From Ignavibacteriales bacterium (GTDB lineage: Bacteria; Bacteroidota; Ignavibacteria; UBA10030): a stretch of DNA of 64,000 nt. Below, piece by piece: positions 8,785-17,150 of the stretch. Below the pieces are notes generated by a model that saw nothing but the letters and a program-made list of their open reading frames with translations, made no database searches and was not told where the DNA came from. The stretch lies in the NCBI GenBank assembly GCA_026390595.1, contig JAPLFQ010000008.1:1-64000 (forward strand), in the 5' to 3' direction. Both the position numbers and the translations under genes were made by a program. Each line of letters opens with the position of its first letter. Position 1 is the first letter of the stretch.

Positions 8785-9786
8785 TCACCGCTTGTTCCAA
8801 ATGAAGTTATCGGGTAACTCCTGCACGAGAGAGTCTAGCGTGTAGGCTCCGAATACACCGACTCCGCCAACCACATTTGTGTAAAGGGGCTCGTCCAGTC
8901 GCACTGAAAGTGGGTCGCCGTTGGCGTGCGCCACTTCGTAGTAGTTGTAGAGATTTTCTTCGACCTGAACTAGTTCGAACATTGCTCGAGTGAACGTAAT
9001 TTTAAAATTTGGATATTTGCGGTATGCAATCTCGAGCAAGGCTTTCTGGTATTGATCATTTCGATATACCGCCGCCGAACGATTTTTGTATCCTGCGGCT
9101 GACATCTCGGCGTAAACTACGCTGGTGAATACTTTCGGGAAAATCGAGGAAAGAGGAATGATCGTGCGCTCCTCAATCCATTGCCCGTTTTTTAAGACAC
9201 TGTAGTAAATGTAGAATCGTCCGATCCATCCCCTGGCCCCAGATCCCAAGTCGACCGTGAAAATGACTTCATCTTTCGCCTCATGCGAACCCGGAGATTG
9301 GAGGACTGCAATCGAGCTGGGAATCATCATTAGGAAAGGCTTATCTGGCACCCTGATTGTTGACAAGGCTTGTCCAAGTTCGGGTGCTCGAATCGATAAT
9401 CGATAAGATGATCCGTAGTTAATTTCGAGCGGCCGCGCGTAGTAAGCCCTAATGGGGAAAATGTATCGCGACGTATCTGGCCTGGCGAAGGTCGTGTCCC
9501 GCATGGCATAGTTCGAATCACCTTTTTGGATCGTCACTATTGCGTTCGGGATGAAATTGTCGGAAGTGTAGGCGAGCGCGTCGAAACCAACCGGCATATA
9601 GGTGTGTTCAACACGAACGAATTGGAGATTGCGATCCGTGGAGAGGACTGAGAATACGACGGCATCATTCTCCAGGGGGCCTCGAGGATTGAACGGCTGG
9701 TTACATCCGAATACCCCGCACGCAATCATACCCAGAAATAATCCACTGGTTTTCAATGGCTCTCGGAGAAACTTTATTAAATGCAC
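8785..9786 (-). CDS. DUF4249-like lipoprotein, partner of the TonB receptor
   Basis: A 333-residue surface or periplasmic lipoprotein: the signal peptide ends in lipobox GVFGC. A beta-rich N-terminal part follows (NAVVTIQKGDSNYAM-like segment), and the C-terminal motif 'YTNVVGGVGVFGAYTLDSL' resembles the end of DUF4249 proteins as I recall them. These are often encoded beside TonB receptors in Bacteroidota and have no established biochemical role. The GTG start is supported by GGA five bases upstream. The gene ends a few bases before the receptor gene, so the two are almost certainly co-transcribed and probably form an outer-membrane complex (inference). Confidence 0.75.
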   Translation of the reverse strand: MHLIKFLREPLKTSGLFLGMIACGVFGCNQPFNPRGPLENDAVVFSVLSTDRNLQFVRVEHTYMPVGFDALAYTSDNFIPNAIVTIQKGDSNYAMRDTTFARPDTSRYIFPIRAYYARPLEINYGSSYRLSIRAPELGQALSTIRVPDKPFLMMIPSSIAVLQSPGSHEAKDEVIFTVDLGSGARGWIGRFYIYYSVLKNGQWIEERTIIPLSSIFPKVFTSVVYAEMSAAGYKNRSAAVYRNDQYQKALLEIAYRKYPNFKITFTRAMFELVQVEENLYNYYEVAHANGDPLSVRLDEPLYTNVVGGVGVFGAYTLDSLVQELPDNFIWNKR

Positions 9787-10015
9787 TGTGATCCTTTCTC
9801 ATCTGTCGTTCATTCATGTGGAGTTTCCGGCATTGTGACCACGTTCAACCCGAGTCGGCTAGTTCTGTCAAACAGAATAGAATATATCCTACTCTGTTGA
9901 TTCACCTCCCACTGTGACGACAGGCGCACGAGATGACCGTGAGTCGTAATCTAAACTCGCCATTTCCTAAAATCAAGGCGTTGATCGATATCAAACTGTC
10001 CCAGCGAGCCCCGGT

Positions 10016-10528
10016 TCACCGGATCGGATGGTCGCTGAGTTTCGAGTCAGTGACGTCAATGCTTGAGATGGATTTCGGTCGCAGGAAAATGCTCGCGTAG
10101 TAAGATATCCCCGACAAGAATGCATTCCTAACAATGGAGATGACATTGATCTCGGACGAAAAGGTGTTTCCAAAGCATCCGCACGATCCTTCGACGTGAT
10201 TCACCAAAGCAACGCATAAAACAAATGAAAAAAGCACGAAAAGGCATGAGATCAACACAAAGACGTATCTTTGGTACAATCCGATCAATGCAAGAATTCC
10301 AAGAAGAATTTCAATGAAGATGACATCCATTAGGACAACTTCCGCCCAAGGATATGAAAGGCCCACCTTTTCAGCGAGGTCAAGAAACGGAATGGGACTT
10401 TTCATTTTCGCAACTCCAGAGAACAACAACAACCCCGCGAACATTAACCGAGAAACGAAGAGAAATGCCCTAACCTTGTAGTTCTTCTGAGATCCGTTTA
10501 TCGATTCTTTCGAATTGCGCAGTTCCAA
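10016..10528 (-). CDS. MauE/DoxX-like membrane protein with CGCFG motif
   Basis: A 170-residue inner-membrane protein with four predicted helices ('LMFAGLLLFSGVAKM', 'VVLMDVIFIEILLGILALIGL', 'YVFVLISCLFVLFSFVLCVAL', 'NVISIVRNAFLSGISYYASI'). The loop EGSCGCFGN carries the CxCFG motif of MauE proteins, which in methylamine dehydrogenase maturation supply disulfide-forming or -isomerising power together with the thioredoxin-like MauD. The TTG start is preceded by AGGGGG. It lies 20 bp after the CxxC thioredoxin-like gene, matching the mauE-mauD partnership. The substrate is plausibly the four-cysteine secreted peptide at 12362-12571 (inference). Confidence 0.82.
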   Translation of the reverse strand: MELRNSKESINGSQKNYKVRAFLFVSRLMFAGLLLFSGVAKMKSPIPFLDLAEKVGLSYPWAEVVLMDVIFIEILLGILALIGLYQRYVFVLISCLFVLFSFVLCVALVNHVEGSCGCFGNTFSSEINVISIVRNAFLSGISYYASIFLRPKSISSIDVTDSKLSDHPIR

Positions 10529-10548
10529 CCTTTCCCCCTAAGATAGCC

Positions 10549-11181
10549 TCAATTCGCTTCGACCCATTTTATGTGATCCTTCGCTTCTGGTGCATGCAAC
10601 GCATTTGCAGCACGCCTAATGAAAACTGATCTCGTTCTCTCAGCTTTGCTTCCAATTCTTGAACAAGCCAAAACGGTTTTATCACTCGTCGCGAGCAAGA
10701 TGATGCTGTCATTCTGAAGCAGAACTCGGCGATCTAACGCAGAAACATTGAAATAGGGAGCCCGCGTCCCGAAAACTCCCCTGAATGTCGCTTCTCCCAA
10801 AGCGGTGTCTTTACCACAAAAAATCCCAATCCATTGAGCTGGATCAATCTCACATTTGTTTTCTCTTAGGCCGATGAGGTATTCCTTTATGAGGTTTCCG
10901 AAACATGGCCTGCAGGACGAATCCGTCAAAACGACCACAAAGTTGGGATGAGTCCACGACGTTTTGCAACTAATCCGTTTGAGTGCAGTGGGATCGTCTC
11001 GGAACACCTCCATAATATTGACTCCCTCAATTCCCGAAGCCCAGAGATCCTCTTGTGTTTGTGGACTCAATTGCCCACCACCTCCAAGCAATTCGGATTC
11101 ATAGAATCTGTAACCGACGATAGCTGCCACGACTATGGTCAACAACACCAGCAATCCATTTTCCCAATTCATCTTCGTCAT
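10549..11181 (-). CDS. Membrane-anchored thioredoxin-like protein with CxxC (MauD/TlpA-like)
   Basis: A 210-residue protein with an N-terminal membrane anchor (LLVLLTIVVAAIVGYRFY) and a periplasmic domain in which 'FVVVLTDSSCRPCFGNLIKEY' is the strand-turn-helix carrying a redox-active CRPC. Downstream strands are diverged from classical TlpA, so the call rests on the CxxC context, the anchor and the MauE neighbour. Its start overlaps the stop of the beta-propeller gene by four bases (ATGA), implying translational coupling. Expected role: disulfide exchange in the envelope, probably reloaded by the adjacent MauE-like protein. A peroxiredoxin-like role is less likely because there is no TxxC motif. 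Confidence 0.72.
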   Translation of the reverse strand: MTKMNWENGLLVLLTIVVAAIVGYRFYESELLGGGGQLSPQTQEDLWASGIEGVNIMEVFRDDPTALKRISCKTSWTHPNFVVVLTDSSCRPCFGNLIKEYLIGLRENKCEIDPAQWIGIFCGKDTALGEATFRGVFGTRAPYFNVSALDRRVLLQNDSIILLATSDKTVLACSRIGSKAERTRSVFIRRAANALHAPEAKDHIKWVEAN

Positions 11182-12248
11182 TGATGTCGGCTCCTAAATC
11201 TGTAAAGGGTCATCTCGTAGCTCTTTGACAAAGTCGCGTCAAGCTCTCGAGTCGGTCTTGTCCATGACGCAAATGTATAGTTGCCAAGATATATAATTGG
11301 CGATGAAACCTCGTACGCCCGGGAAATACTCGTTCCAGTTGAGAGGCAATATAGCTGCACGTAAAACTTCGTTTCCTCATGTCTACCCGATGCAAATGAT
11401 ACCATTACGTGCTCTGCAGTCACAAATCCTAGCGAGGAAACCCTTGAATTGTTAAAGACTTCGTCCATGAGCCCTCTTACGCGTTCGTCGCGATATCTCT
11501 TGCGAAGTGTCTTCGTCTCGGAGATTTTGTAGCTTGTGGGATCGATGTCGATTTCAGAGAGATCGCTCCCGGAAAGCAAGAAAATCACTTTGGCCGACAC
11601 AAAGGCAAGCACCGTCACACCTTCCAAATTCGTGGCGAGAGCTTGGCTCACCAACATTTCATTCCTGATCGATTCGGGTCCTGAAGGCAGGTAACCCTCA
11701 TTCGGGTTCTTGATCTCACTGGCCGTTCCCAAAGGAGATACCACAAGATGAGAGGATTGTTTCTCCCCGAGTGCACGACGAAAGTGCACGACTCTGTCCC
11801 GAACGATGTCGAAAGTCATTGTGTACTTGGTCGCCGACTGGAAGGTCGATATCCATCCTTTGTCCAAATCAAACAACGAAATTTCGTCTGTCAGGGCGTC
11901 CATAATATATATTTGCCCATCACCAAGTACCCGAAAATCTTGGATCTTCCTCAATTCGCCCGGTCCGAATCCTTGTTTTCCGACGAGCTTAATCAACGTC
12001 CCGAGAGTGTCGAACACACCAATCAAGTAATCTGGAACAAGGGCGACATACACGCGGCCCTTCGCATCAGTTCTAACCCTCATATCCCGACTACACCTTA
12101 GACTATCCGGCAATTGAAGGCTGACCTTCCGTATCGATTCTACCAATTCTCCAAATTCTTCAGGTGCCCTAGCATGGTCCGGCTTGATCCACCTGCAACC
12201 GTGAACATTCAACATGAAAAACACGACTACCACCATCATTGGTCGCAA
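11178..12248 (-). CDS. Six-bladed beta-propeller lipoprotein
   Basis: A secreted lipoprotein of about 356 residues. Repeated blade motifs are seen, for example 'VYVALVPDYLIGVFDTLGTL', 'GFGPGELRKIQDFRVLGDGQ' and 'IYIMDALTDEISLFDLDKGW', the pattern of the 6-bladed beta-propeller (NHL-like) proteins common in Bacteroidota. A TTG at 12248 has GGAGG at 8 bases and gives a short lipoprotein signal ending in NVHGC; ATG 12239 or 12236 are alternatives, while the long upstream extension is rejected because it buries the signal peptide. It sits between the four-cysteine peptide gene and the CxxC protein gene. In mau loci the large dehydrogenase subunit is also a beta-propeller, but no sequence-level similarity to MauB was recognised. 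Confidence 0.78.
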   Translation of the reverse strand: MRPMMVVVVFFMLNVHGCRWIKPDHARAPEEFGELVESIRKVSLQLPDSLRCSRDMRVRTDAKGRVYVALVPDYLIGVFDTLGTLIKLVGKQGFGPGELRKIQDFRVLGDGQIYIMDALTDEISLFDLDKGWISTFQSATKYTMTFDIVRDRVVHFRRALGEKQSSHLVVSPLGTASEIKNPNEGYLPSGPESIRNEMLVSQALATNLEGVTVLAFVSAKVIFLLSGSDLSEIDIDPTSYKISETKTLRKRYRDERVRGLMDEVFNNSRVSSLGFVTAEHVMVSFASGRHEETKFYVQLYCLSTGTSISRAYEVSSPIIYLGNYTFASWTRPTRELDATLSKSYEMTLYRFRSRHQ

Positions 12249-12279
12249 TGGTTTTACCTCCAATTGTAGATTTCTGCAA

Positions 12280-12309
12280 GCAGGCCCGGCTCCAACGCGC
12301 CGGGCCTGC
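12280..12309 (-). promoter_or_regulatory. Strong hairpin between peptide and beta-propeller genes (attenuator/processing site)
   Basis: GCAGGCCCGG (12280-12289) and CCGGGCCTGC (12300-12309) form a perfect 10-bp GC-rich stem with a 10-base loop. On the minus strand it follows the peptide stop by about 50 bases and is not followed by a T-run. This fits a partial terminator or RNA-stabilising hairpin, giving much more peptide mRNA than downstream mRNA. Confidence 0.6.
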
Positions 12310-12361
12310 GCCGACGAAAGAAATGACCCCATACGAACAAAGGGCCGTCATCTGGTATGTG

Positions 12362-12571
12362 CTAGTCCACACATGATGTTCTGGCGCACTCCCATCGGGT
12401 TGGCACTTCGATGCACACATATGATACGTAGTTGCCCCATGTATCATAAATACAATAGTACAACCAGATCTCAGGCAAATCTGGTTGGGGTGGTTTGGAC
12501 TGCGGCATTACCGCCTGCATCCCAACCAACAACAGTATCACGAGATAGGCTAGTTTTAGTTTCCTACGCAT
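12362..12571 (-). CDS. Small secreted four-cysteine peptide
   Basis: A 69-residue precursor: signal peptide MRRKLKLAYLVILLLVGMQA followed by VMPQ, leaving a mature peptide of about 45 residues rich in aromatics (Trp36, Trp45, Trp60, several Tyr) with four cysteines at 40, 53, 62 and 67. The start is unambiguous: AAGGAGG five to six bases before the ATG. It is the first gene of a run that continues with a beta-propeller lipoprotein, a CxxC protein and a MauE-like protein, so two disulfides are likely formed by those neighbours. It resembles in form the short exported peptides (NVEALA type) found next to beta-propeller genes in Bacteroidota, but the NVEALA motif itself is absent. Function unknown. 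Confidence 0.72.
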   Translation of the reverse strand: MRRKLKLAYLVILLLVGMQAVMPQSKPPQPDLPEIWLYYCIYDTWGNYVSYVCIEVPTRWECARTSCVD

Positions 12572-13707
12572 AACGTCCTCCTTGAATGTGGTTGATTGAT
12601 GCTTGTGAATTACTTACCTGGCACACCCGACCAGCGTGAAATGGATTGCAGGTTCTGGATTCACCCTCACGCCGGCAAAGTGTTAGGGGTAAGATCAGTG
12701 ATTCTGCAAATCAGGGTCTAGCATGATTTAGATACACGCAATTGCATGTGCCTCACTATTCCGCGTGCATCGGGCAATCCGGCGAGCTCAGCCGATTGTC
12801 AGGCCGTTCCCCGTCGCCCTCCGTCTTGGGATATTTGTGGCTTTTCCACTGCCAGAAGATTCCCAGTTGCACCTTTCAATTCCAGCGATCGCCTCGGCTT
12901 GAGTCATTTTCCGTCTCACACCGTTGGGGTATGATCCATCCGGGTGTGTGATTCTTTCACGCGGGCTGTATCTATCACTTTTGTTGATGAGCATTATCTG
13001 ATGAGTCTCTGCGATGAACTCTCATCAAGGAGAGGATGACTTGAATTCAATATCGGAGGCGCGCCACGGCTCCAATTCTATTACAACACAACGCGCGGGC
13101 CGTCTCTTTCTTGCCATCCGGGGCGCGAACTTCCATCGCGCTTCAGTCTTGTTGCCGTCGGTCACTTTCCTGCGACATTTGTACCACGCTGATTCCCGAT
13201 TCTCTTGCCATACGCCTTGCAGCCAAAGAGACCAAATCGCCTGTAAAAATCAATCCTGTTTTGTACTGATCCCGCCCTAAGCTTTCCGCAGTATCAACAT
13301 TTGAGCCCTGTTTCGAGAAGACTTTACTACAAGACGCGAACTAAGTCAAACCCGCCTGCAAAGCAGTGTGTGCGTCGGCCTCTCCCTTTCCCAGTAAGTA
13401 ATTCGCATTACGCCGCCGTACGTACTTTACAGTATTGAATTCCGACCGTTGTATTCTCTTCTTCTCGTTGAACCCTTAGGCGCGGTCATCCCCCTTCCTC
13501 GCTCATTGTTCAATGGGCCAAGACTGTGCCATCCTCATTCTTTTCATTTACGCATCAATCGATTCGCGCAGTGCGCTGGCACCAAGCTTGGCCAGTGCTC
13601 CGGGCGCGATCACCTCCGATCCTTTCCTCTTGTTCTTGACCACTCACTACGAATGACAAACCACAAGTGGTATTCTAAGAATGCAACCATCACAAGAGGA
13701 TATCTCG
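12572..13707. other. 1.1-kb non-coding divergent region
   Basis: Separates the minus-strand peptide operon from the plus-strand duplicated-domain gene. Short open frames on both strands (for example 12742-12951, 13014-13280, 13449-13787) have no ribosome-binding site, no hydrophobic or domain pattern and rely on rare-looking codons. A Shine-Dalgarno-like AAGGAGAGG at about 13026 precedes only a two-codon frame. The region should contain both promoters. No riboswitch, tRNA or mobile end was recognised. It could be decayed DNA. Confidence 0.5.
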
Positions 13708-14439
13708 ATGAAATCCCAAAATCAGATGTCAACGATCACACACAAAACACACACGAATCACGTGACACATGTTTCTTTCACGGGTAACGAGAACCATGTC
13801 ATCACATTGGACAAGGCCATGCTGCTTATTGAAGAGTACCGCCGATCAGTGCCGGAGGGTAGTCCTTTGGGCGGAGCATTTTCCTCTGACAATTTCAACC
13901 AATTGCTTCGACAGCCAACGTGTGTTGGAATCAGGATCTACAATGCAGCAAATGACGACGACAGCCCTACCTTTGTTCTCGTTGGTGTCAATTCGAACAA
14001 CAACGACCTTTTCGCCGGTATCCTGGTAACGCAACCTAGCATGAACCCGAGTTCACTGTTGGGCATGCTCACCGAAACCAACCCAGCCCCGACTGATCAG
14101 TCCCAAAGCGACTCAGCCATTGGGCTCAGTTTTCCCGGCACCGAAGCGCAGTTGATTAGCCTGGCTGAAGCCTCTCGACTTACCCGCAACTTCAGGGACT
14201 CCATTCAAGGATCAATCACCAAGGGGGGCTTCTTCGGCAGGAAAATATTTCACAGGATACTGAGCCAGCCGGGATGTGTCGGAATTCACATCTATTTCGC
14301 AAGACGTGAGGACGGAAGACAAACGTTCGTCCTCGCTGGTATTGATGCATTCGGCCGCCACTATGCAAAGTGGCCTTTCGGAGACGACACCTATCTTTGT
14401 CCTCCACTCTGTGCGCCGAGCAATGTTCTAAACCACTAA
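13708..14439 (+). CDS. Uncharacterised protein with tandem-duplicated 'GCVGIRIY' domain
   Basis: A 243-residue soluble protein without signal peptide. Two homologous segments are visible: residues about 31-105 (ITLDKAMLLIEEYRRSVPEG ... QPTCVGIRIYNA ... TFVLVGVNSNNNDL) and 149-220 (ISLAEASRLTRNFRDSIQGS ... QPGCVGIHIYFA ... TFVLAGIDAFGRHY), followed by a cysteine pair in CPPLC near the C-terminus. I recall single-domain uncharacterised Bacteroidota proteins with the same 'QPGCVGIRIYY..LVLVGVD' core; no function is known to me. The ATG at 13708 has AGAGGA seven bases upstream and is chosen over 13681. It is monocistronic, with a strong terminator, and is followed by a sensor-kinase locus. Confidence 0.75.
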   Translation: MKSQNQMSTITHKTHTNHVTHVSFTGNENHVITLDKAMLLIEEYRRSVPEGSPLGGAFSSDNFNQLLRQPTCVGIRIYNAANDDDSPTFVLVGVNSNNNDLFAGILVTQPSMNPSSLLGMLTETNPAPTDQSQSDSAIGLSFPGTEAQLISLAEASRLTRNFRDSIQGSITKGGFFGRKIFHRILSQPGCVGIHIYFARREDGRQTFVLAGIDAFGRHYAKWPFGDDTYLCPPLCAPSNVLNH

Positions 14440-14445
14440 GTCTTC

Positions 14446-14490
14446 GAAAGGGCAAGAGGCGAGTGCCTCTTGCCCTTTCAAGTTGTTTTT
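14446..14490 (+). terminator. Strong rho-independent terminator
   Basis: GAAAGGGCAAGAGGC and GCCTCTTGCCCTTTC form a perfect 15-bp stem with a four-base GAGT loop, followed by AAGTTGTTTTT. It lies seven bases after the stop of the duplicated-domain gene and separates it from the downstream kinase operon. Confidence 0.93.
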
Positions 14491-14522
14491 CCCTACATTC
14501 AGATATTACATGGCCCTCAGAC

Positions 14523-15179
14523 ATGAGCGTTTACTTCTTTCAGAATTGGTCCTTCGTCGCCCAGGTGGTTCCTGTTGTTCTCACGTGGTTATTCTTAAGG
14601 CGCATGACGAGGCCGTTGAGAGTCTTCTCGGCGTTCCTTGTCGTTTCTCTGGTCTCTACTGTTCTGAATTCTTATCTGAGCCTGCACAAGATCCACAATC
14701 TCTGGGCCTCCAATTTGTTCATGCCCATTCAGTTCGGAATGCTTGCATACTTTTTTTCATTCTATGTCGGCCATTCAATCCAACGTGCAATCCGCTTGTC
14801 CATTCCTATTTTCATTTTGCTCTGGTCTATCAATTTTCTCTTCCTGGAGTCAATCTTTACTTACAGCATGTATGCCAAACCAATCGAGTATATTCTTCTG
14901 GCGGCCATTTCGGCAATTGCTCTATTGACAAATTATAGACGAAATCTCTTATCTCCGCGGTCTGATCCTCTGTTCTGGATCGGCTCCGGTGCACTGTTGT
15001 ACTTTTCAAGCACGGCCATTCTATTCGCGATGAGTTCAATCTTATTGAGTATTTCACCGCAGGCTCTCAGAACGGTCCTCTCAATTCAGGGCATGATCAG
15101 CATCCTGATCAATCTTTCTTACACCATAGGAATCCTGTGCCTACGCCACCAGTCGACCTACTCTGGCCAACCATCATAG
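14523..15179 (+). CDS. Multi-pass membrane protein upstream of histidine kinase
   Basis: A 218-residue integral membrane protein with about six to seven hydrophobic helices (e.g. 'FVAQVVPVVLTWLFL', 'FSAFLVVSLVSTVLNSYLSL', 'LSIPIFILLWSINFLFLESI', 'YILLAAISAIALLTNY'). No recognised domain; the layout resembles membrane sensor modules that are normally fused to a kinase. The 3' end overlaps the kinase start by 43 bases, so the two are translationally coupled. It may be the sensory input of that kinase. The ATG lacks a clear Shine-Dalgarno sequence; the longer upstream frame runs through the terminator and is rejected. Confidence 0.7.
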   Translation: MSVYFFQNWSFVAQVVPVVLTWLFLRRMTRPLRVFSAFLVVSLVSTVLNSYLSLHKIHNLWASNLFMPIQFGMLAYFFSFYVGHSIQRAIRLSIPIFILLWSINFLFLESIFTYSMYAKPIEYILLAAISAIALLTNYRRNLLSPRSDPLFWIGSGALLYFSSTAILFAMSSILLSISPQALRTVLSIQGMISILINLSYTIGILCLRHQSTYSGQPS

Positions 15180-16339
15180 CAATCACCGCCGTCTTTACTA
15201 TCGGTGCGGTTTTCGTAGTTAGCATTTACTTCGGTCAGCGCCGGTATATCCGATCCCAAGAAACAGTGCTCGCACGCCTGCAAGAAGAGGTTGCCGAGCG
15301 CACGCGGGCGGAACAGCAATATCGGGATATCTTTGAAAATGCAGTCGAAGGTATCTTCCAGGTAGCGACTAACGGCGATCTGATTACCGCTAATCCAGCT
15401 CTCGCCCGGATCTTCGGATACGTTTCACCCGAACTTTTGATGAGGGATATCAAGTCGGAGGTCCGACAGTCCCTTCTCCCAGAATTTCGTCAAAAACGTT
15501 TTCTCACCATTCTCGAAGAACAGGGTACAGTGGCAAATTACATTTCTACAGCCTTGAGGGAAGATAAGAAGAGAATATGGGTGTCTACAAACATCCGGGC
15601 GGTGAGAGACTCTAAGCAAGCAACTTTGTATTTCGAAGGTACCATAGAGGACATCACCGAACGCAGACAGGCTGAGCGGCTCCAGCGTGAGCTCTCGAGA
15701 AGGATCCTCGAGGCGCAGGAATCCGAACGGAAGCGAGTTGCTTTTGAGTTGCACGACAGCGTTAACCAAATGCTCTCGTCGGTCAGGTACCGACTCAAAT
15801 CTGCCGAAGAGACGTCCCGCGGAAAAATCCGTAATGGATGGGACGGTGCTCAGGAAAGCCGGGTATTGGTGGAGAAAACCATCCAGGAGATAAGGAGAAT
15901 TTCCAGAAACCTGAGGCCAAGCGCCCTTGATGACCTGGGTTTGGCCGCCGCCGTGCGCACTCTGAGCGACGAATTCGTCAAACGCACCGGGATACCCCTG
16001 CAGGTGGATAGTTCAAAATTGACTCGCCGCTTGCCTCCAAATGTTGAATTAGCCCTGTTTCGTGTTGTTCAAGAAGCGCTGAACAACATCGAAAAGCACT
16101 CGCAGGCGAAAAGCGTCAACATCCGATTGGCGCTCGGCAACTCTGCTGCACTTGCAGTTATCATCGATGACGGCAAGGGATTCAACCCTGTGACACTCAA
16201 CCGACAGAAGCAACGAGGATTGGGGCTCATCAGCATGAAGGAGCGGGCTTCACTCCTGGGAGGGTCGATGACGATCGACTCTGCTTCCGGCAAAGGGACG
16301 AAAGTTGAAGCGCGTATTCCCCTTATCGTCCGAAAGTAA
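15137..16339 (+). CDS. PAS-containing NarL-type sensor histidine kinase
   Basis: A 400-residue membrane kinase from a GTG start. One helix at residues 10-32, a short coiled coil (RSQETVLARLQEEVAERTRA), a PAS domain about 60-178 ('YRDIFENAVEGIFQVATNGD' to 'FEGTIEDITERR'), then a HisKA_3 dimerisation domain with phospho-accepting His206 in FELHDSVNQ, and an HATPase domain with N box (VVQEALNNIEKHS), G1 (IDDGKGF) and G2 (QRGLGLISMKERA). It phosphorylates the NarL-type regulator encoded 24 bp downstream. The coupled upstream membrane protein may supply the input. Confidence 0.93.
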   Translation: MPTPPVDLLWPTIIAITAVFTIGAVFVVSIYFGQRRYIRSQETVLARLQEEVAERTRAEQQYRDIFENAVEGIFQVATNGDLITANPALARIFGYVSPELLMRDIKSEVRQSLLPEFRQKRFLTILEEQGTVANYISTALREDKKRIWVSTNIRAVRDSKQATLYFEGTIEDITERRQAERLQRELSRRILEAQESERKRVAFELHDSVNQMLSSVRYRLKSAEETSRGKIRNGWDGAQESRVLVEKTIQEIRRISRNLRPSALDDLGLAAAVRTLSDEFVKRTGIPLQVDSSKLTRRLPPNVELALFRVVQEALNNIEKHSQAKSVNIRLALGNSAALAVIIDDGKGFNPVTLNRQKQRGLGLISMKERASLLGGSMTIDSASGKGTKVEARIPLIVRK

Positions 16340-16363
16340 TTCACAATTGAAACGGGTTCTGCC

Positions 16364-17032
16364 ATGAAAACCAAGCAAATTCGTCTCATGCTCGCTGATG
16401 ACCATCCTGTCGTCATTAGTGGCGTCAAGAATAGTCTTGCGGATGCTCGGCAAATTCAGGTCATCGGCGAGATTACTGATGGTGCACAGGTCATATCGGC
16501 CGTTCAGAAGCTCAGGCCCGACATTCTCCTTCTCGACATTGCGATGCCCGGAATGAACGGTCTCGAGATCACACGCAAGCTCGCCAAGGCAGCGCCACAA
16601 GTCAAGGTTATTGCATTTACTATGCATGACGACAGGGAGTATGTCCTCGAGGTAGTTCACGCGGGAGCCAGAGGTTACGTCCTCAAAGAAACCTCAACAT
16701 CCGAACTCATTCGAGCAATAGAAACGGTATTCAATGGCGAGACCTTTTTCAGTGAGTCGGTTGGGAAGGTCTTGCTCAACGAACAATTCGGAGCGAAGCC
16801 TGGCACCAAGATGCCGACTCTGTCTCAGCTCTCGCATCGAGAGAATCAGATACTCAGGCTTCTCGCAGACGGCCTCAGCAATAAGCTCATTGCGGCCAAG
16901 CTCAAGGTCAGCGTACGCACTATCCAAACACACCGCCAGCACATCATGAAGAAGCTCGGTGTTCACACGGTGGTCGAGCTCGTGAGGTTTGCAATTACCA
17001 GAGGACTCTCCGACATACAACATATCAAGTAG
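16364..17032 (+). CDS. NarL/FixJ-family response regulator
   Basis: A 222-residue two-domain regulator. The receiver has the acidic pair in LMLADDHPVV, phospho-acceptor Asp58 in ILLLDIAMPGMNG, a switch Thr86 and Lys108 in GYVLKET. The C-terminal LuxR-type HTH (about 150-215) reads LSHRENQILRLLADGLSNKL followed by IAAKLKVSVRTIQTHRQHI. It is paired with the preceding histidine kinase. Targets are unknown; neighbouring genes on the other side of the terminator, such as the duplicated-domain protein, are candidates only by proximity. Confidence 0.95.
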   Translation: MKTKQIRLMLADDHPVVISGVKNSLADARQIQVIGEITDGAQVISAVQKLRPDILLLDIAMPGMNGLEITRKLAKAAPQVKVIAFTMHDDREYVLEVVHAGARGYVLKETSTSELIRAIETVFNGETFFSESVGKVLLNEQFGAKPGTKMPTLSQLSHRENQILRLLADGLSNKLIAAKLKVSVRTIQTHRQHIMKKLGVHTVVELVRFAITRGLSDIQHIK

Positions 17033-17081
17033 ACTGTGCGCATCTATGCCAAAGCGCAATTTCAAGACAATGTCCCCTCCC

Positions 17082-17118
17082 ACAAAAAGAAGAGCCAACC
17101 CGTTTTCAGATCGGCTCT
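17082..17118 (-). terminator. Rho-independent terminator for the leftward lipocalin-like gene
   Basis: AGAGCC (17091-17096) and GGCTCT (17113-17118) extend through wobble pairs into a stem of about 10 bp. On the minus strand the hairpin is followed by TCTTTTTG. The T-run is only on that side, so it ends leftward transcription coming from 17339. It also sits 50 bp after the plus-strand response regulator stop. Confidence 0.65.
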
Positions 17119-17150
17119 CTAATCGGCAATCGTCGAATTTCATGCGCCTC

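Noticed and set aside
10016-12571. A genuine methylamine dehydrogenase (mau) cluster
   Set aside because: The peptide is much shorter than MauA and has four rather than about a dozen Cys; the propeller looks six-bladed; MauG, amicyanin and cytochrome genes are not visible. Only the part list is similar.
12742-13787. Short genes in the 12.6-13.7 kb gap
   Set aside because: Frames lack Shine-Dalgarno sequences, hydrophobic signals and any protein-like pattern, and overlap in several frames.
17091-17118. Terminator of the plus-strand response regulator gene
   Set aside because: On the plus strand the hairpin is followed by CTAATCGG with no T-run; the T-run is on the minus-strand side.
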